A stretch of DNA of 64,000 bases, from NCBI RefSeq assembly GCF_014805685.1, contig NC_060904.1:16927811-16991810 (forward strand). The letters are read 5' to 3'. Below the pieces are notes generated by a model. It was not told the DNA's origin, did no database searches, and saw nothing but the letters and a program-made list of their open reading frames with translations. The position numbers and the translations under genes are program-made. Below, in pieces: positions 29,860-49,440 of the stretch. Source of the stretch: Silurus meridionalis. Taxonomy: Eukaryota; Chordata; Actinopteri; Siluriformes; Siluridae. The number at the start of each line of letters is the position of its first letter. Positions within the stretch are counted from its first letter, which is position 1.

Positions 29860-30054
29860 TCATGGTGTGCCCCAGTATTGGCTCCTTCACGCTGGATCAC
29901 GGCAAGTGGAAGATCGTTAACGGATCTCGGTACGAATACGGAACCAAGATCGCCTTCAACTGTAACCCCGGTTACTACCGCCTTGGCCCCGCCCACATCC
30001 ACTGTATGTCTAATGGGACGTGGAGCTGGAGGAATGAAAGGCCACGCTGCAAGA
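29860..30054 (+). CDS. csmd3: csmd3 exon 15: sushi 16
   Basis: A 195-nt exon, phase 1/1, slightly longer than its neighbours. It has MVCPSIGSFTLDHGKWKIVN, GTKIAFNCNPGYY, HIHCMSNGTWSWRNERPRC. Two sequons (NGS, NGT). The long first loop (FTLDHGKWKIVNGSRYEYG) is characteristic of this sushi in CSMD3. Acceptor 'cccgtag', donor 'a|gtgagt'. Confidence 0.96.
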
Positions 30055-32016
<1,962 letters not shown>

Positions 32017-32908
32017 TAAATTTCTTGATTGGATTTTATCCATTAGTTCCTTTAGATTTGTGTTGGATTGTGGTGATTGTTCTTTTTTCTTTTCTTTTTT
32101 TAATCATGGTTATAATTAAATTAGAATTTTCTCAGTGGGTACTTACTACATTTGGTTTGAAATTAAATTTTAGAGGGTTAACAAAAACATCTCACCGCTC
32201 CAGACGACAGAAATCCCACAAGACGAGAGAAAAAACTCACATTTCTGATTTCAAATTTACATTTACATACATTCAGATTTACAGCATTCGGCACACACAC
32301 TAATCCAGAATGATGTACAGTCATCTAATAAAAAAAATTAAATAAATAAAGGTGTCTGATATTGTGGTAAAGGTCCCCGTTTACACGGGGACGTCTCCGC
32401 ACGTCTCATCATTAGTTCCTGTCTTCACGTGGATACAGCTGTGGACAAAAAGTCACCTGAGAACATGAACCAATGATGAGAGAGCGTTGGAGATATTACA
32501 TGAATGAAAACATATGTGAGGTGAAAGAGGACAGGAATGTGGAAGTATGCCGGCAGTGTAATCATACGGGAAAAGCGATCACATACTAAACGAATTTATT
32601 GTTTTGCTTAATTCTCACTCATTTCCTGACCAATGATTTGTATTTATTACCGTTTAAAGTGTCCTGCTGTGCAGTTTATTTGCACAGGGGTGTGTATAAT
32701 CCTCTTAAGTACCTGCCTGGTCGGGTTTACTGTTAAAATTTGCCTCCTACTACTGTTTATATGTGTATTTTAAAAAACAATTTGTTAGCAAATATGCGTG
32801 AGATGGCGGCAACTCGGCAGACTGTTTGCGCTCTCCTGGTGAGGCGGGAGATTGTATCAGTCACTAGGTCCCACAAGCTGCTCCAGATCCAACACATACA
32901 CACAAATA

Positions 32909-32936
32909 CACACACACACACACACACACACACACT
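32909..32936. repeat. (AC)n microsatellite
   Basis: About 14 AC units, 374 bp upstream of the (GT)n tract in the same intron. Confidence 0.95.
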
Positions 32937-33283
32937 CCCGATCCTTATGCAGTCTCCGAGCTGAGCTATAATTTTCCATTATGCTTTCCATCATGAGATC
33001 CATCAAGGCAGTGTCTCGGCTCTCCCCAAACACCTGCCTTATGCAGAACAGCTGCCGCGACGCCTTTACACGGTGACACCGTCTTGCTCCGTTTTCCGTG
33101 CAGCATCTCGACACGACTCGAGCGAACGCTTGTTTCCCACACAGGAACGCTGTCTCGCATTTGTGCGTGATGTAAAACGCCGTTCGTGTCAGAAAGTGTC
33201 TACGTCAATGATGTCATTCCTGAGTTTGAGTTTTGTCTTAAGTGATAATTAGATGTAAAAATGTTTTATTTCCCTTGCTGTAA

Positions 33284-36877
<3,594 letters not shown>

Positions 36878-37051
36878 CGATCAGTTGCGGCCATCCAGGA
36901 AGTCCCATATATGGGCGTACGGTGGGAGACGGTTTTAACCTGGACGACGTGGTCAGCTTCCTCTGCAATGACGGCTATGTGCTGGAGGGACCGTCTCAGT
37001 CCCAGTGTCTTCCTGACCGCCAGTGGAGCCATCAACCTCCCAGCTGCAGAG
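36878..37051 (+). CDS. csmd3: csmd3 exon 18: sushi 19
   Basis: A 174-nt exon, phase 1/1: [50 protein letters not shown]. The acceptor 'tatataatag' has a poor, purine-containing polypyrimidine tract. Donor 'g|gttaga' is also non-consensus at +3. The reading frame and domain are intact. Confidence 0.95.
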
Positions 37052-37397
37052 GTTAGAAGTGACTCTGTGTGTAAATCAATAGATATAAATAAGATATGTA
37101 TCAGGTATTTTAATATTTATTAAAGGAGTCTCCAGTGTCAGTGCAGTAACCTAAAGTTCATCGCTGTAAATTATTATTATTTTATTTTATTTTTTATCAA
37201 ACTTAATAAGTGAAATAAGAGACGAAATTAACTATAAATAAAGGTGCGAACCCATGTATTTTTTATTATTTTTTTATTATTATTATTAAGTGATAGAAAT
37301 AATAAAAACAGAAAATAAAGACCAATCAAATATTAAATTGAATGACATAAAAAAAGCATGTAATCATTTTTTTTTCTTTTCTTTTTGCAATCCTCAG
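37052..37397. other. Intron 18
   Basis: A 346-bp AT-rich intron with poly-T runs before the 'tcctcag' acceptor. No repeat of note. Confidence 0.85.
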
Positions 37398-37583
37398 TGG
37401 TTAACTGCACCGATCCCGGGATTCCAGCTAATTCCATACGGAAGAGTAAAATTGAGTTTGGGAATTTCACCTTTGGCACTGTGGTGTCGTACGACTGCAA
37501 TCCCGGGTATTTCCTGTTTGGGGCGTCGGTTCTGACCTGCCAGCCGGTGGCGTACTGGGACCGGCCGTTACCAGAGTGTATGG
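37398..37583 (+). CDS. csmd3: csmd3 exon 19: sushi 20
   Basis: A 186-nt exon, phase 1/1: VNCTDPGIPANSIRKSKIEF, GNFTFGTVVSYDCNPGYFLF, LTCQPVAYWDRPLPEC. Two sequons (NCT, NFT). The extra RKSKIEFGN insertion in the first loop matches the CSMD3 form of this sushi. Donor 'g|gtacgt'. Confidence 0.96.
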
Positions 37584-37789
37584 GTACGTTCTTGCGATAT
37601 TTAGATTTTTTTTTTTAAATGAAGACTAAATGTGAAATGAGATGTTTAAAAAGAAAATAAAAATCTTATGGTCAGGTTTCCACAATCATTTGTCCATAGC
37701 ATTAAAAGTTTCTCACCCACCTCATTCCTGTGAATCATCTAGCCTTCTAAAACAGGGCTTTTAAAAATAATTGTAGTATAGGTACTTGC

Positions 37790-37792
<3 letters not shown>

Positions 37793-37842
<50 letters not shown>
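37793..37842. repeat. (AC)n microsatellite
   Basis: About 25 AC units, 210 bp after exon 19. Confidence 0.97.
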
Positions 37843-37845
<3 letters not shown>

Positions 37846-38494
37846 TTAAAACTTCTTCCTTATTTAAATGGTGAAAACTTTCTCTAACAACAAGAACAAA
37901 AACAGCCTGCAGTAATTTAGAGATCAGTGCGGTGCAGACGAAAGAGTCTTAAATTCAGTCAGGAACTGAAAAGGAAAACTTCTTTCTCCCTTCAGGCAGT
38001 AGCTTCTTCTCCTTTCTCTCACCTGCATTATTATAATCAGTACACACAATTATAAAAACTGTTATAAAAAAATATAAAAGTCTTCGACATTGTACTAACA
38101 GGTGTATTAGGTAGTCAAAGAAAAAGTTCACGACTTTTTTCCAGGTAATTTTTGAGGAAGCTGACTAGCACCTGGTCTCTGATTTCTAGAAGCCGTTGTG
38201 TAATGAAGGTGTGAAAATGTGGGGAACTAATATGAAAATATGAACAGCAGTGCTTTAGCATGTTGCAGTGTATTTCACTGATCTGTTTCTCTACATTGCA
38301 CATACCGGCTGCACTTCCACTTTGTTTTTGTTTCAGGAAATGTAATGATTCCAATATAAATAGAATAAGATCTTGGCAGGGATGGAGGTTTATATTAACC
38401 CTATTTGGTGTATAAAGCACAACTGCAGGCATTCTGTTAGCTGTTCTGTGTATTGCTTCTCCCCCAAGTATGAGACAGCTTATATATATATAAT

Positions 38495-38612
38495 CTCAAC
38501 CAGGCATAACATTATGACCACCAGTCGAGCATTAACATCTTTAACTTCTTCAGCGGTTTGAGCTACAGGAGCTCGTCTGTTGGATCGGACCACGCGGACC
38601 AGCCTTCACTCC
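38495..38612 (-). mobile_element. Tc1-like terminal fragment (reverse)
   Basis: 'ggcataacattatgaccacc', 'taacttcttcagcggtttga' and 'gctcgtctgttggatcggac' are reverse complements of blocks in the 14695-15190 element, with a similar deletion of the coding core. Confidence 0.68.
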
Positions 38613-38813
38613 CCATATATATATATATATATATATATCTATCTATCTATCTATCTATTGGACCTCTATTACTGCTTGTTGCAGTTACCATTTTTGACCA
38701 CTAGGTTCACAAAATGAACTCCTGTGATAAATGGGAAAGTGATTATCTATAAAGGATTAAATATAATATATATATTTGTAAATAAGGACTTTACAATGTA
38801 TTCTGTGTTTCAG

Positions 38814-38987
38814 AGGTGGAATGTGGTCACCCTGGCGTTCCGCCTCACGCACTTCTGATTGGAGAAAAGTTTACGTTCGGTTCCTCCGTACGCTACACGT
38901 GTATGGGAGGAAGGCGGCTGATCGGAGACACCACACGGACCTGCCAACTCACTGGTCACTGGAGCGGCTCCCTGCCTCACTGCTCAG
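38814..38987 (+). CDS. csmd3: csmd3 exon 20: sushi 21
   Basis: A 174-nt exon, phase 1/1: VECGHPGVPPHALLIGEKFT, VRYTCMGGRRLIG, RTCQLTGHWSGSLPHC. The acceptor 'gtgtttcag' is strong. Donor 'g|gtcaga' has C at +3. It is followed by the longest complete intron in the window. Confidence 0.95.
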
Positions 38988-39004
38988 GTCAGACTTCCTT
39001 CTTT

Positions 39005-39290
39005 CCAACTGTTTGTGGAAACCTAACGGTCTTCATTTTTCTGGGAAGGCTCTCCACTTGATTTCAAGTGTAGGGATTTGTGTTTCATGCAAAAAGAGCA
39101 TTCGTGAGATCAGGTAGTGATGTTGGTGAGGAAGTCAGAACGTTGTGCAGGACATTTGAGATCTTCCACTTCAACCTTAACAGCCTTAATGGAGCTTGCA
39201 AAGCTCCAGCTTTGCTGCAACAGTTTGGAGAGAAAACATACTGTATCACTTTGATGGTCTACAAACTTGCGACCTGATAGTTTACCTTCC
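39005..39290 (+). mobile_element. MITE-like repeat, copy E (diverged)
   Basis: Blocks 'tctgggaaggctctccactt', 'gatcaggtagtgatgttggt' and 'gagatcttccact' align in order with copies A-D. The right end is lost. Confidence 0.5.
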
Positions 39291-40431
39291 TGTATAGCTT
39301 CCTGCATAAACTTTGATTTTACTACCTTTTTTTATCACTCCATCCCATATGGAGCAGAATTGAGAAGTGTGTGAAGTGAGAGCATGCTGAAAAGGCCCGA
39401 GTCATGATCAAGTCCACAAATTTCATAGCGGAGATATTAAAACGTGCCGTCTGGTTGCTTTCATGTTTAATTCATTTTATTCTCGGTTGCGATTCAGAAT
39501 GCGGCTATAACACGGTGAATGTGAGAAGTTTATAAGCTCATAGCAGTGTAGCGCATTCCGAGCATTATTTCCTGCTGTTTGCTCTTCGTGTAGTAATTAA
39601 ACGCGTTTGAGTAATGGCTCCTGACCGTGTTTACGTAGTTCGCACTTCAAAGTCCATTCGTCTAATTGATTGACCGTTTCTAATTCCGGCCGCCGTTTCG
39701 TCTCGATCCGTTCTCTTTTTCAACACGGACGCTATAAAAACCAATTTGCGCTCACAAACTGACATCGCTCATCCAAAACTATACACACACACACACACAC
39801 ACACACACGCCCAGCTGTTTCCCTCCATTCACACATCTGCCGTTTCTGACCTCGTAACCAGATGCATTTCATCTGTTCTCTCTCGGCCTCATCCATCAAG
39901 CCTTAGATGGACCTTCTCACTGGATCTAGACAGAAGGGAAATTAAGTACCGTTCCTGTGAGCATGCCTTTGTTTTGGTACACCTCATTCCCTTATTATTA
40001 AATCTCATTCCATGTTTTTTTTTACTCTGAGTTGTTTCTTTATTTGATGGAGATTAAAGGAGTTTTTTCCAGAAAACTAATCGCGAGTCTTCTTGAAAAC
40101 AGGTGTTCCCTTCAACCACGAATGCAGAAAGGCTTCTGAACATGATTGACTGAATGTGCCATGGTAATTCCTATTTCAAGGTGTGGGATTAGACATTCGG
40201 TCAGTGGATGAGAAAAAAAATTCAGATTTATGGGGAAAAAATATAAAATTTAAAACGTTTGAAATGCAGGAAGCTCAGTAAAAGCAAAAAATATCATTCT
40301 AATTATCTACATCATTATATATATATATATATGTTCAGGCAGTGGAGCAGACAAAGATGTCTGATATATGGAGCAAAGAAGGTCTAACATGAAAAAAATT
40401 CATTTGGAAAGGCAGGAAGCTCAGGAAAAGT

Positions 40432-40433
40432 AA

Positions 40434-40462
<29 letters not shown>
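40432..40462. repeat. (GT)n next to the Tc1-like insertion
   Basis: About 14 GT units followed by (TA)n that contains the left insertion site of the element at 40479. Confidence 0.93.
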
Positions 40463-40465
<3 letters not shown>

Positions 40466-40478
40466 ATATATATATATA

Positions 40479-42133
<1,655 letters not shown>

Positions 42134-43033
42134 TGATATAGTTATGCTGCAATAATAAGCCCCTCCCCTAAATGACCACAGAAATAATTATGAATGGCAG
42201 CGTAATCTTTCTTCCCTCCTTCTTATCTCTTTATGTCTCTTGCTCTGTCTGTTTCTGTGCCTCAGTTTCAATTTATTTTTAAATTTTTTTTGGCATGACA
42301 AATAATTGTACATCGCACATGGGATGGTCAAAGGACACACCAATATTTGTGCTGCTAATATACAGTAATTTAAAGAGTCTCCTAGTAGGACAGGGATTCT
42401 TCTCACTGTTACAGAGAATGAAGAATGTTGGAGTGTGTGTTTTGTGCGCTCTCTAAGGAACTGCAGCTCGGGCTCAAGTGTGTTTTGGCTGCAGTATTGA
42501 CACAACCTTTGTTCCTAAGGGAGCCATGTTCTTCTCGGTTCCATGTGCATGAGTTTCCAGTCTGTCAGAGAAGGTTTGATCTTCTCCTCTCCTCTCTGCC
42601 GGATCGTCGCGACCCTTAGGGGCTTTGAGAGAGCTGTACGATGTTTCACACTAAATCACAGGATTTGCTGACGCGAATCTTGCAGCTGATCGAAGGACAT
42701 ACATCTAATGCCGAAGGGAAAAGGGAATCGATGCGGCGCTTGCACGAGCTTGTGTTTCGGCGTTAGGCCCTAACTTTTAAACTCGGGGCTCGATCACGCT
42801 TGAACTTATGACCAAATTTTAGACGTGATTCATTTTCCAGCAGGAGACAATGTTTTTTTTGCTTTATATATTAGAATCTAGACATTTAAGGAAAATAATT
42901 TTTTGGAAAATCTTCCTCTGCTTTTGGTGCGTACAATTGTGATAACAATTTTGACACGATTAACGCCTTGGGGCATGTGCAGAAAACATGCATGCAAGGG
43001 TGACAGTCGATCCCTGGAGGAGGTTTTAATTGA

Positions 43034-43888
43034 AAATCGCACATTTGATGATGGACCACAGGTTCTCAATGGGGTTCAGATCAGGTGAACAAGGAGGCCA
43101 TATCATTAGATTTTCTTCTTTTATACCCTTTCTTGCCAGCCACGCTGTGGAGTACTTGGGCGTGTGTGATGGAGCATTGTCCTGCATGAAAATCATGTTT
43201 TTCTTGAAGGATGCAGACTTCTTCCTGTACCACTGCTTGAAGAAGGTGTCTTCCAGAAACTGGCAGTAGGACTGGGAGTTCAGCTTGACTCCATCCTCAA
43301 CCCGAAAAGGCCCCACAAGCTCATCTTTGATGATACCAGCCCAAACCAGTACTCCACCTCCACCTTGCTGGCGTCTGAGTCGGACTGGAGCTCTCTGCCC
43401 TTTACCAATCCAGCCACGGGCCCATCCATCTGGCCCATCAAGACTCACTCTCATTTCATCAGTCCATAAAACCTTAGAAAAATCAGTCTTGAGATATTTC
43501 TTGGCCCAGTCTTGACGTTTCAGCTTGTGTGTCTTGTTCAGTGGTGGTCGACTTTCTGCCTTTCTTACCTTGGCCATGTCTCTGAGTATTGCACACCTTG
43601 TGCTTTTGGGCACTCAGTGATGTTGCAGCTCTGAAATATGGCCAAACTGGTGGCAAGTGGCATCTTGGCAGCTGCACGCTTGACTTTTCTCAGTTCACGG
43701 GCAGTTATTTTGCGCCTTGGTTTTTCCACACGCTTCTTGCGACCCTGTCGACTATTTTGAATGAAACGCTTGATTGTTCGATGATCACGCTTCAGAAGCT
43801 TGGCTATTTTAAGACTGCTGCATCCCTCTGCAATATATCTCACTATTTTTGACTTTTCTGAGCCTGTCAAGTCCTTCTTTTGACCCAT
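43034..43888 (-). pseudogene. Tc1/mariner transposase, truncated copy
   Basis: The minus-strand frame from MGQKKD at 43888 is intact through the helix-turn-helix region to about 43613, where it has the same frameshift as copy 1. The second frame keeps all three catalytic positions (WTDE, QDNAPSH, PIENLW) but is cut off after SIIKCAI at the duplication junction. Confidence 0.9.
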
Positions 43889-44104
43889 TTGCCAAAGGAA
43901 AGGAAGTTGCCTAATAATTATGCACACCTGATATAGGGTGTTGATGTCATTAGACCACACCCCTTCTCATTACAGAGATGCACATCACCTAATATGCTTA
44001 ATTGGTAGTAGGCTTTCCAGCCTATACAGCTTGGAGTAAGACAACATGCATAACGAGGATGATGTGGTCAAAATACTCATTTGCCTAATAATTCTGCACT
44101 CCTG
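43034..44104 (-). mobile_element. Tc1-like transposon, copy 2 (truncated by the duplication)
   Basis: Duplicate of 40962-42032. It keeps the right terminal repeat and the first three quarters of the transposase gene, but lacks the left end and the C-terminal coding part. Its outer terminus has lost one C ('ctgcactcctg'). Confidence 0.93.
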
Positions 44105-44127
44105 TATATATATATATATATATATAT

Positions 44128-44205
<78 letters not shown>
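44105..44205. repeat. (TA)n(GATA)n microsatellite, unit 2
   Basis: Counterpart of 42033-42133, with slightly different TA and GATA counts. Confidence 0.96.
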
Positions 44206-46454
44206 TGATATAGTTATGCTGCAATAATAAGCCCCTCCCCTAAATGACCACAGAAATAATTATGAATGGCAGCGTAATCTTTCTTCCCTCCTTCTTATCT
44301 CTTTATGTCTCTTGCTCTGTCTGTTTCTGTGCCTCAGTTTCAATTTATTTTTAAATTTTTTTTGGCATGACAAATAATTGTACATCGCACATGGGATGGT
44401 CAAAGGACACACCAATATTTGTGCTGCTAATATACAGTAATTTAAAGAGTCTCCTAGTAGGACAGGGATTCTTCTCACTGTTACAGAGAATGAAGAATGT
44501 TGGAGTGTGTGTTTTGTGCGCTCTCTAAGGAACTGCAGCTCGGGCTCAAGTGTGTTTTGGCTGCAGTATTGACACAACCTTTGTTCCTAAGGAGCCATGT
44601 TCTTCTCGGTTCCATGTGCATGAGTTTCCAGTCTGTCAGAGAAGGTTTGATCTTCTCCTCTCCTCTCTGCCGGATCGCCGCGACCCTTAGGGGCTTTGAG
44701 AGAGCTGTACGATGTTTCACACTAAATCACACGATTTGCTGACACGAATCTTGCAGCTGATCGAAGGACATACATCTAATGCCGAAGGGAAAAGGGAATC
44801 GATGCGGCACTTGCACGAGCTTGTGTTTCGGCGTTAGGCCCTAACTTTTAAACTCGGGGCTCGATCACGCTTGAACTTATGACCAAATTTTAGACGTGAT
44901 TCATTTTCCAGCAAAAGACAATGTTTTTTTTGCTTTATATATTAGAATCTAGACATTTAAGGAAAATAATTTTTTGGAAAATCTTCCCTCTGCTTTTGGT
45001 GCGTACAATTGTGATAACAATTTTGACACGATTAACGCCTTGGGGCATGTGCAGAAAACATGCATGCAAGGGTGACAGTCGATCCCTGGAGGAGGTTTTA
45101 ATTGAAAAAAGAAAGCGAAGAAATGGAGACAGGGTCATCCGAGGGCATGGACAGGTTCGGACAGTCAGCAGCTCAGTGTCAGGGCCTTGCTTGAGGCTGA
45201 AAAGAAGAGAGAGAGTAAGACATGGTACCTTACACTTTTTTCTGTGCCATGAGGCTTCTTCTGGCTGAAGAAGCCTGATGCTGCTTAGTATCCTGCAACT
45301 GTGCATCTGAGATTGCGTGTGTGTTTGTGTTTTGGCCACCGGCCTTGGTGCTTGTCATGTCACTGTCCGTGGTGCTGATGTTAGGCAGCTGGTGCTCCAG
45401 GGCAGCGGGTCTCGTGTACGAAGACGGGTCTCACCAAAAAACAGCGGCAGCAGATGGACGTCGGGTTAGATGCTTTTTTTTTGTGGTAGCAAGAGCATGA
45501 AAGTGGCTCGGTGGCCAAACAGTAAACAATCGAACTCAACATTTAAAAGGGATGACACTAGTTACCCTGTTTTTTTTTTAGTTTGTGGTTATGCATCTGT
45601 TTAATTTTTGTATTATTATTTAGATTTAATTTAAAAACCTGTACCTTCAAACATAAAAAAAAAATCTAATGGCATACAGCAGCTGTTAAATTATTTCGAA
45701 TGTAAGATAAAAATAAGATAATTATTTTTCCGACTTGAAAATGAACTTCATCACTTTTAGATATGCAGTAATGCAGAGTTTATGTGTGTGTGTAAATAGT
45801 CCCTTTAATTGTAGCATTGTAGCTATAGTGTTTGCTGATACCTGGAGTGTCTTCCCGGTTGAGAGCAGACAGATGGGAATATAGAACTTAAATAATATTC
45901 ATATGCATTTTACATTTATTGTATTTGGATGTCTTTTTTATCCAGAGCGAATTACAATGATCTTGTTTATATTAATAAGCAGTTATGAGGAAAGTTACAC
46001 ATATTCGGATGCGGGTTCTGTGCCAGCTTAGGTGTTTTTTTTTTTTTTTTTAAATAGTTGCACCATAAAGATTTTGCAGATCACCAGAATGTTACTCACA
46101 TCTTTACGGTTGCCAAAATAGTTTGACTGAAAAAAAATAGTGGAGAGTTTTGAAACTGTGTCTAAACCGTAACCTGTAAACACAAGCACTTGGCTGTAAA
46201 CCTGAAAAAAATCCAGGACAGGAAAGTCTGAAAAAAAAAAAAGAATAGTAACTGAAATACAATGTGTGGAAAGATATATTATATGACAGAGTATGAAAAT
46301 GAATATTTAAATAAACCTGGCGGCCAAAACTATTTTTAGAGAAGCTCCTCACTGTAATATCCCACAGTGCTGTTGATGACATGAGGTCAGGAGGTTTTTT
46401 CATTACAATTGTGTCAGAGAACTAAGCATTTTATTTTAGGAATAATATTTTATA

Positions 46455-47215
46455 AATTATCATCATTAAAACTATCATCATCATCACTACTATAGCCATC
46501 ACCCTTATCATCATCATCATCATCATTCACACCATCATCATTACCACTACAATCACCCTTATCACATTCACCATCATATCCATCAATATTCATATAATCA
46601 CCATCATCATCCCCATCAATATCTATATCACCATCATCCTTCACACCCACACCATTACCACCACCATCACCCTTTTCACCTTCACCATCATCCCAATGAA
46701 AATCCATATCTTTACCATCATCAGTATTACCACCACCATTACCCTTATCACCATCATCATCACCACCATCATCAACATGTACATCACCATCACCAACACC
46801 ATCATCACCACCATCATCATCATCATAATCAACATTTACATCACCATTAACATTCACATCCTCAACATCATCAACACCACCGTTATCAACATTTACATCA
46901 CCATCATCAACATTCACATCACCATCATCATCACCACCACCATCATCATCAACATTTACATCACCACCATCATCATCATTTATAACACCATCATCATCAC
47001 CACCATCATCATCATCATCATTCACATCAACACCATCATTATTATTTACAAGACCATCATCATTATCATTATCACCACCATCATCATTCACATCACCATC
47101 ATCATCATCATCACTACTATTATCACTACTTTGACCATCATCATCATCATCAATATCACTGCCATTATCATCACCACCACAATCATCACCCTTGTCATCA
47201 CCATCATTCCCATTG
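46455..47215. repeat. Long ATC/ACC-type trinucleotide-rich tract
   Basis: About 760 bp made almost wholly of 'atc', 'acc', 'att' and 'aca' triplets (for example 'catcatcaccaccatcatc'), with no G on the + strand over long runs. Frames on either strand (Asp/Gly-rich on minus, Ile/Thr-rich on plus) follow from composition. Confidence 0.93.
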
Positions 47216-47857
47216 GCCCTCAGCAGCAGTAATTAACAGTGAACTGTGTGTATTATGATGAAGGATCTTTCAGTGGTGTGTATCGGGTGAGAAAAGCAGT
47301 GTTCAGTCATTGTGCTGCTGAAATTACCTTTTTTTTGTTGCTATAATTAAAAAATCTCTAAATCCCACTGAGGGCTCATTGGGAGAAATTGCAATTCAAG
47401 AGTAATCTGATCAGTCACACAAATACCACACACACCGTTTTTTGTGGTGGTTGGTCTTCATCCAACACTGCAACCACTCAGTAATTTAGTTCGGAATGTG
47501 AACAATTTCAGCATGAACCCTCTCACTGTTTCCCCTCAGCTCGGCTCTGAACTTACTGCAGAGCTCGAATCCAAGGTCACTGTCCAATTTACCGGCGAAA
47601 CCGAAGGAAACCTGCAGGAGGAGCAGGAGATAGTTGACAGAAAAGGTATGTTATTAGTGAGGCTTTGAAGGAGGGCGATGAGGAAGAGTCGGAGCGAAAC
47701 GAGGAACAGTGAACCGACCGGAGCAGAGGAATGGAACAACCTAATGAGCTGAAGACTTTCTCTGCAGTGGGGGTTTTTTCTCTTCCCTTTTTTTCCGTCA
47801 GTTCTGTTTTGATTGGGTGGCATTGGGTTTGTTGAGGAGGCAGCATCCATGTAGAGC

Positions 47858-47862
<5 letters not shown>

Positions 47863-47921
<59 letters not shown>

Positions 47922-47988
47922 CCTCAGCTTCCAAAGAGAATGCCCCAGATTTCTAACAGAGTGAGAAATGAAGTCACACAAAACTGTG

Positions 47989-48058
<70 letters not shown>
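47863..48058. repeat. (GT)n and (GAAA)n microsatellites
   Basis: About 29 GT units at 47863-47920. After 67 bp, about 17 GAAA units at 47988-48058. Confidence 0.96.
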
Positions 48059-48994
48059 GTGCTTCCTGTGACTGTGCGTGCAGCCTTGTGCTGCCATCTG
48101 TTGGTGTGTTACAAAACTAGTCTCGAAACCTTTTGATACACCTCGTTTTTTAATTCGGTTTCCTGCCGAACACTGGTCCGTTTCTTTCCTGTTTCCTGTT
48201 GTTGTTTTTTTATGTATTTTTTCCCAAAAATATTGCTGCATAAATATTTCAAATTCAAATAATCGCATGGTTTACGTTTCATGGGTTTCCTTGAGTCTTT
48301 GCTCATCATTCAGCTCTTAAAATAGCACTTGATCCAGCACATCTTTTTTTCTATTATCATGCAACATTTTTATTAAGTTCAATCCTGGATGATGTGTTTA
48401 TATATTTAATATCAGCCTCTGTCGGCTTTATATAGATGACCTGCATTAATTGGTTTCTATCGCTGAGAACCCTGGATTGTGTTCCCATGCATTTGTAAAG
48501 TGAAGCTGAATGAGCCAGAGGCTGAGTGCAGATCTGTGGTGTGTTCACGCTGCTGCAGCTCCTGCAGCACTTACAAATTAATTACAGGCCACATTCCTGT
48601 CCTGCGTGTGAAGTGCATGAGCCTCGGATCCTGCGAGAGCCTGAACGTCAGGAGTTTATGTGGGTCATGTGAGCATGATGACTGATTTCCTGCCTGCTGC
48701 GTCCCGATTTCTGCTTTACAGAGATGATTGGTGGTACGAGGATGATAATTACTGGCCTGGTGTTTATCACAGTGTCATTTCTGAAAAATAAAAAAAGGAG
48801 GCTCTTTTGTGACCAATCCAGTGACTTGATCTGAACGCAGATGATACGGTTTGTTATTTAATTATGGTCTCCTGATGATTTAATGAGTATGGGGATTTTT
48901 GACGATGGACGTGTGCAAGGAGAAATCCGATGGAATTTCACAAGCAGACTATTCTTCACTAACAGACTTCATCAAATATAACAGAGTTTTAGTG

Positions 48995-49440
48995 TCATGT
49001 TAAAAAAATAAAGATTACGAGATTAAAGTCGTAGCAATACGAGGATAAAATTAGACTTAATTCTCAACTTTATTCTCATAATTTCAAATTTATTCTCTAA
49101 ATAAATATATACTAAATATGGGAAAAGTCATAATTCCGACTTTTTAGTATATTTTGACTTTATTTTAGGAATATTTAGACTTTACTCTCATTTCCACTTT
49201 ATTTTTTTGGATATTTCGATTTTATTCTCAAAATGTTTCAACTTTATTCTCGTAATTCCGACTTTATTCTCAAAATATTCTCTACTTTATTCTCGTAATT
49301 TCAACTTCATCCTCAAAATATTTCGACTTCACGCTCGGAATTTTGACTTTATTTTTTAGAATATTTCGACTTTATTCTCAAAATATTTTGACTTTTTTCT
49401 CGCATTGCTACGACTTTATTCTCTTGGATTTTTTTTTTTT
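48995..49440. repeat. 'tttcgactttattctc' minisatellite
   Basis: About 15 degenerate units of 'ttcgactttattctcaaaata' or the alternative '...cgtaattc', mostly 26-30 bp. The array is T/C-biased on the + strand. Confidence 0.85.

Larger units (their letters stand above)
37584..38813. other. Intron 19
   Basis: This 1230-bp intron holds (AC)n at 37793-37842, a reverse Tc1-like fragment (38495-38612) and a short (TA)n(TCTA)n (38616-38658). Confidence 0.8.

Noticed and set aside
46450..47091. 213-residue Asp/Gly/Asn-rich minus-strand reading frame
   Set aside because: It is the translation of the ATC/ACC simple repeat. It has no domain, and equally long frames appear on the other strand.
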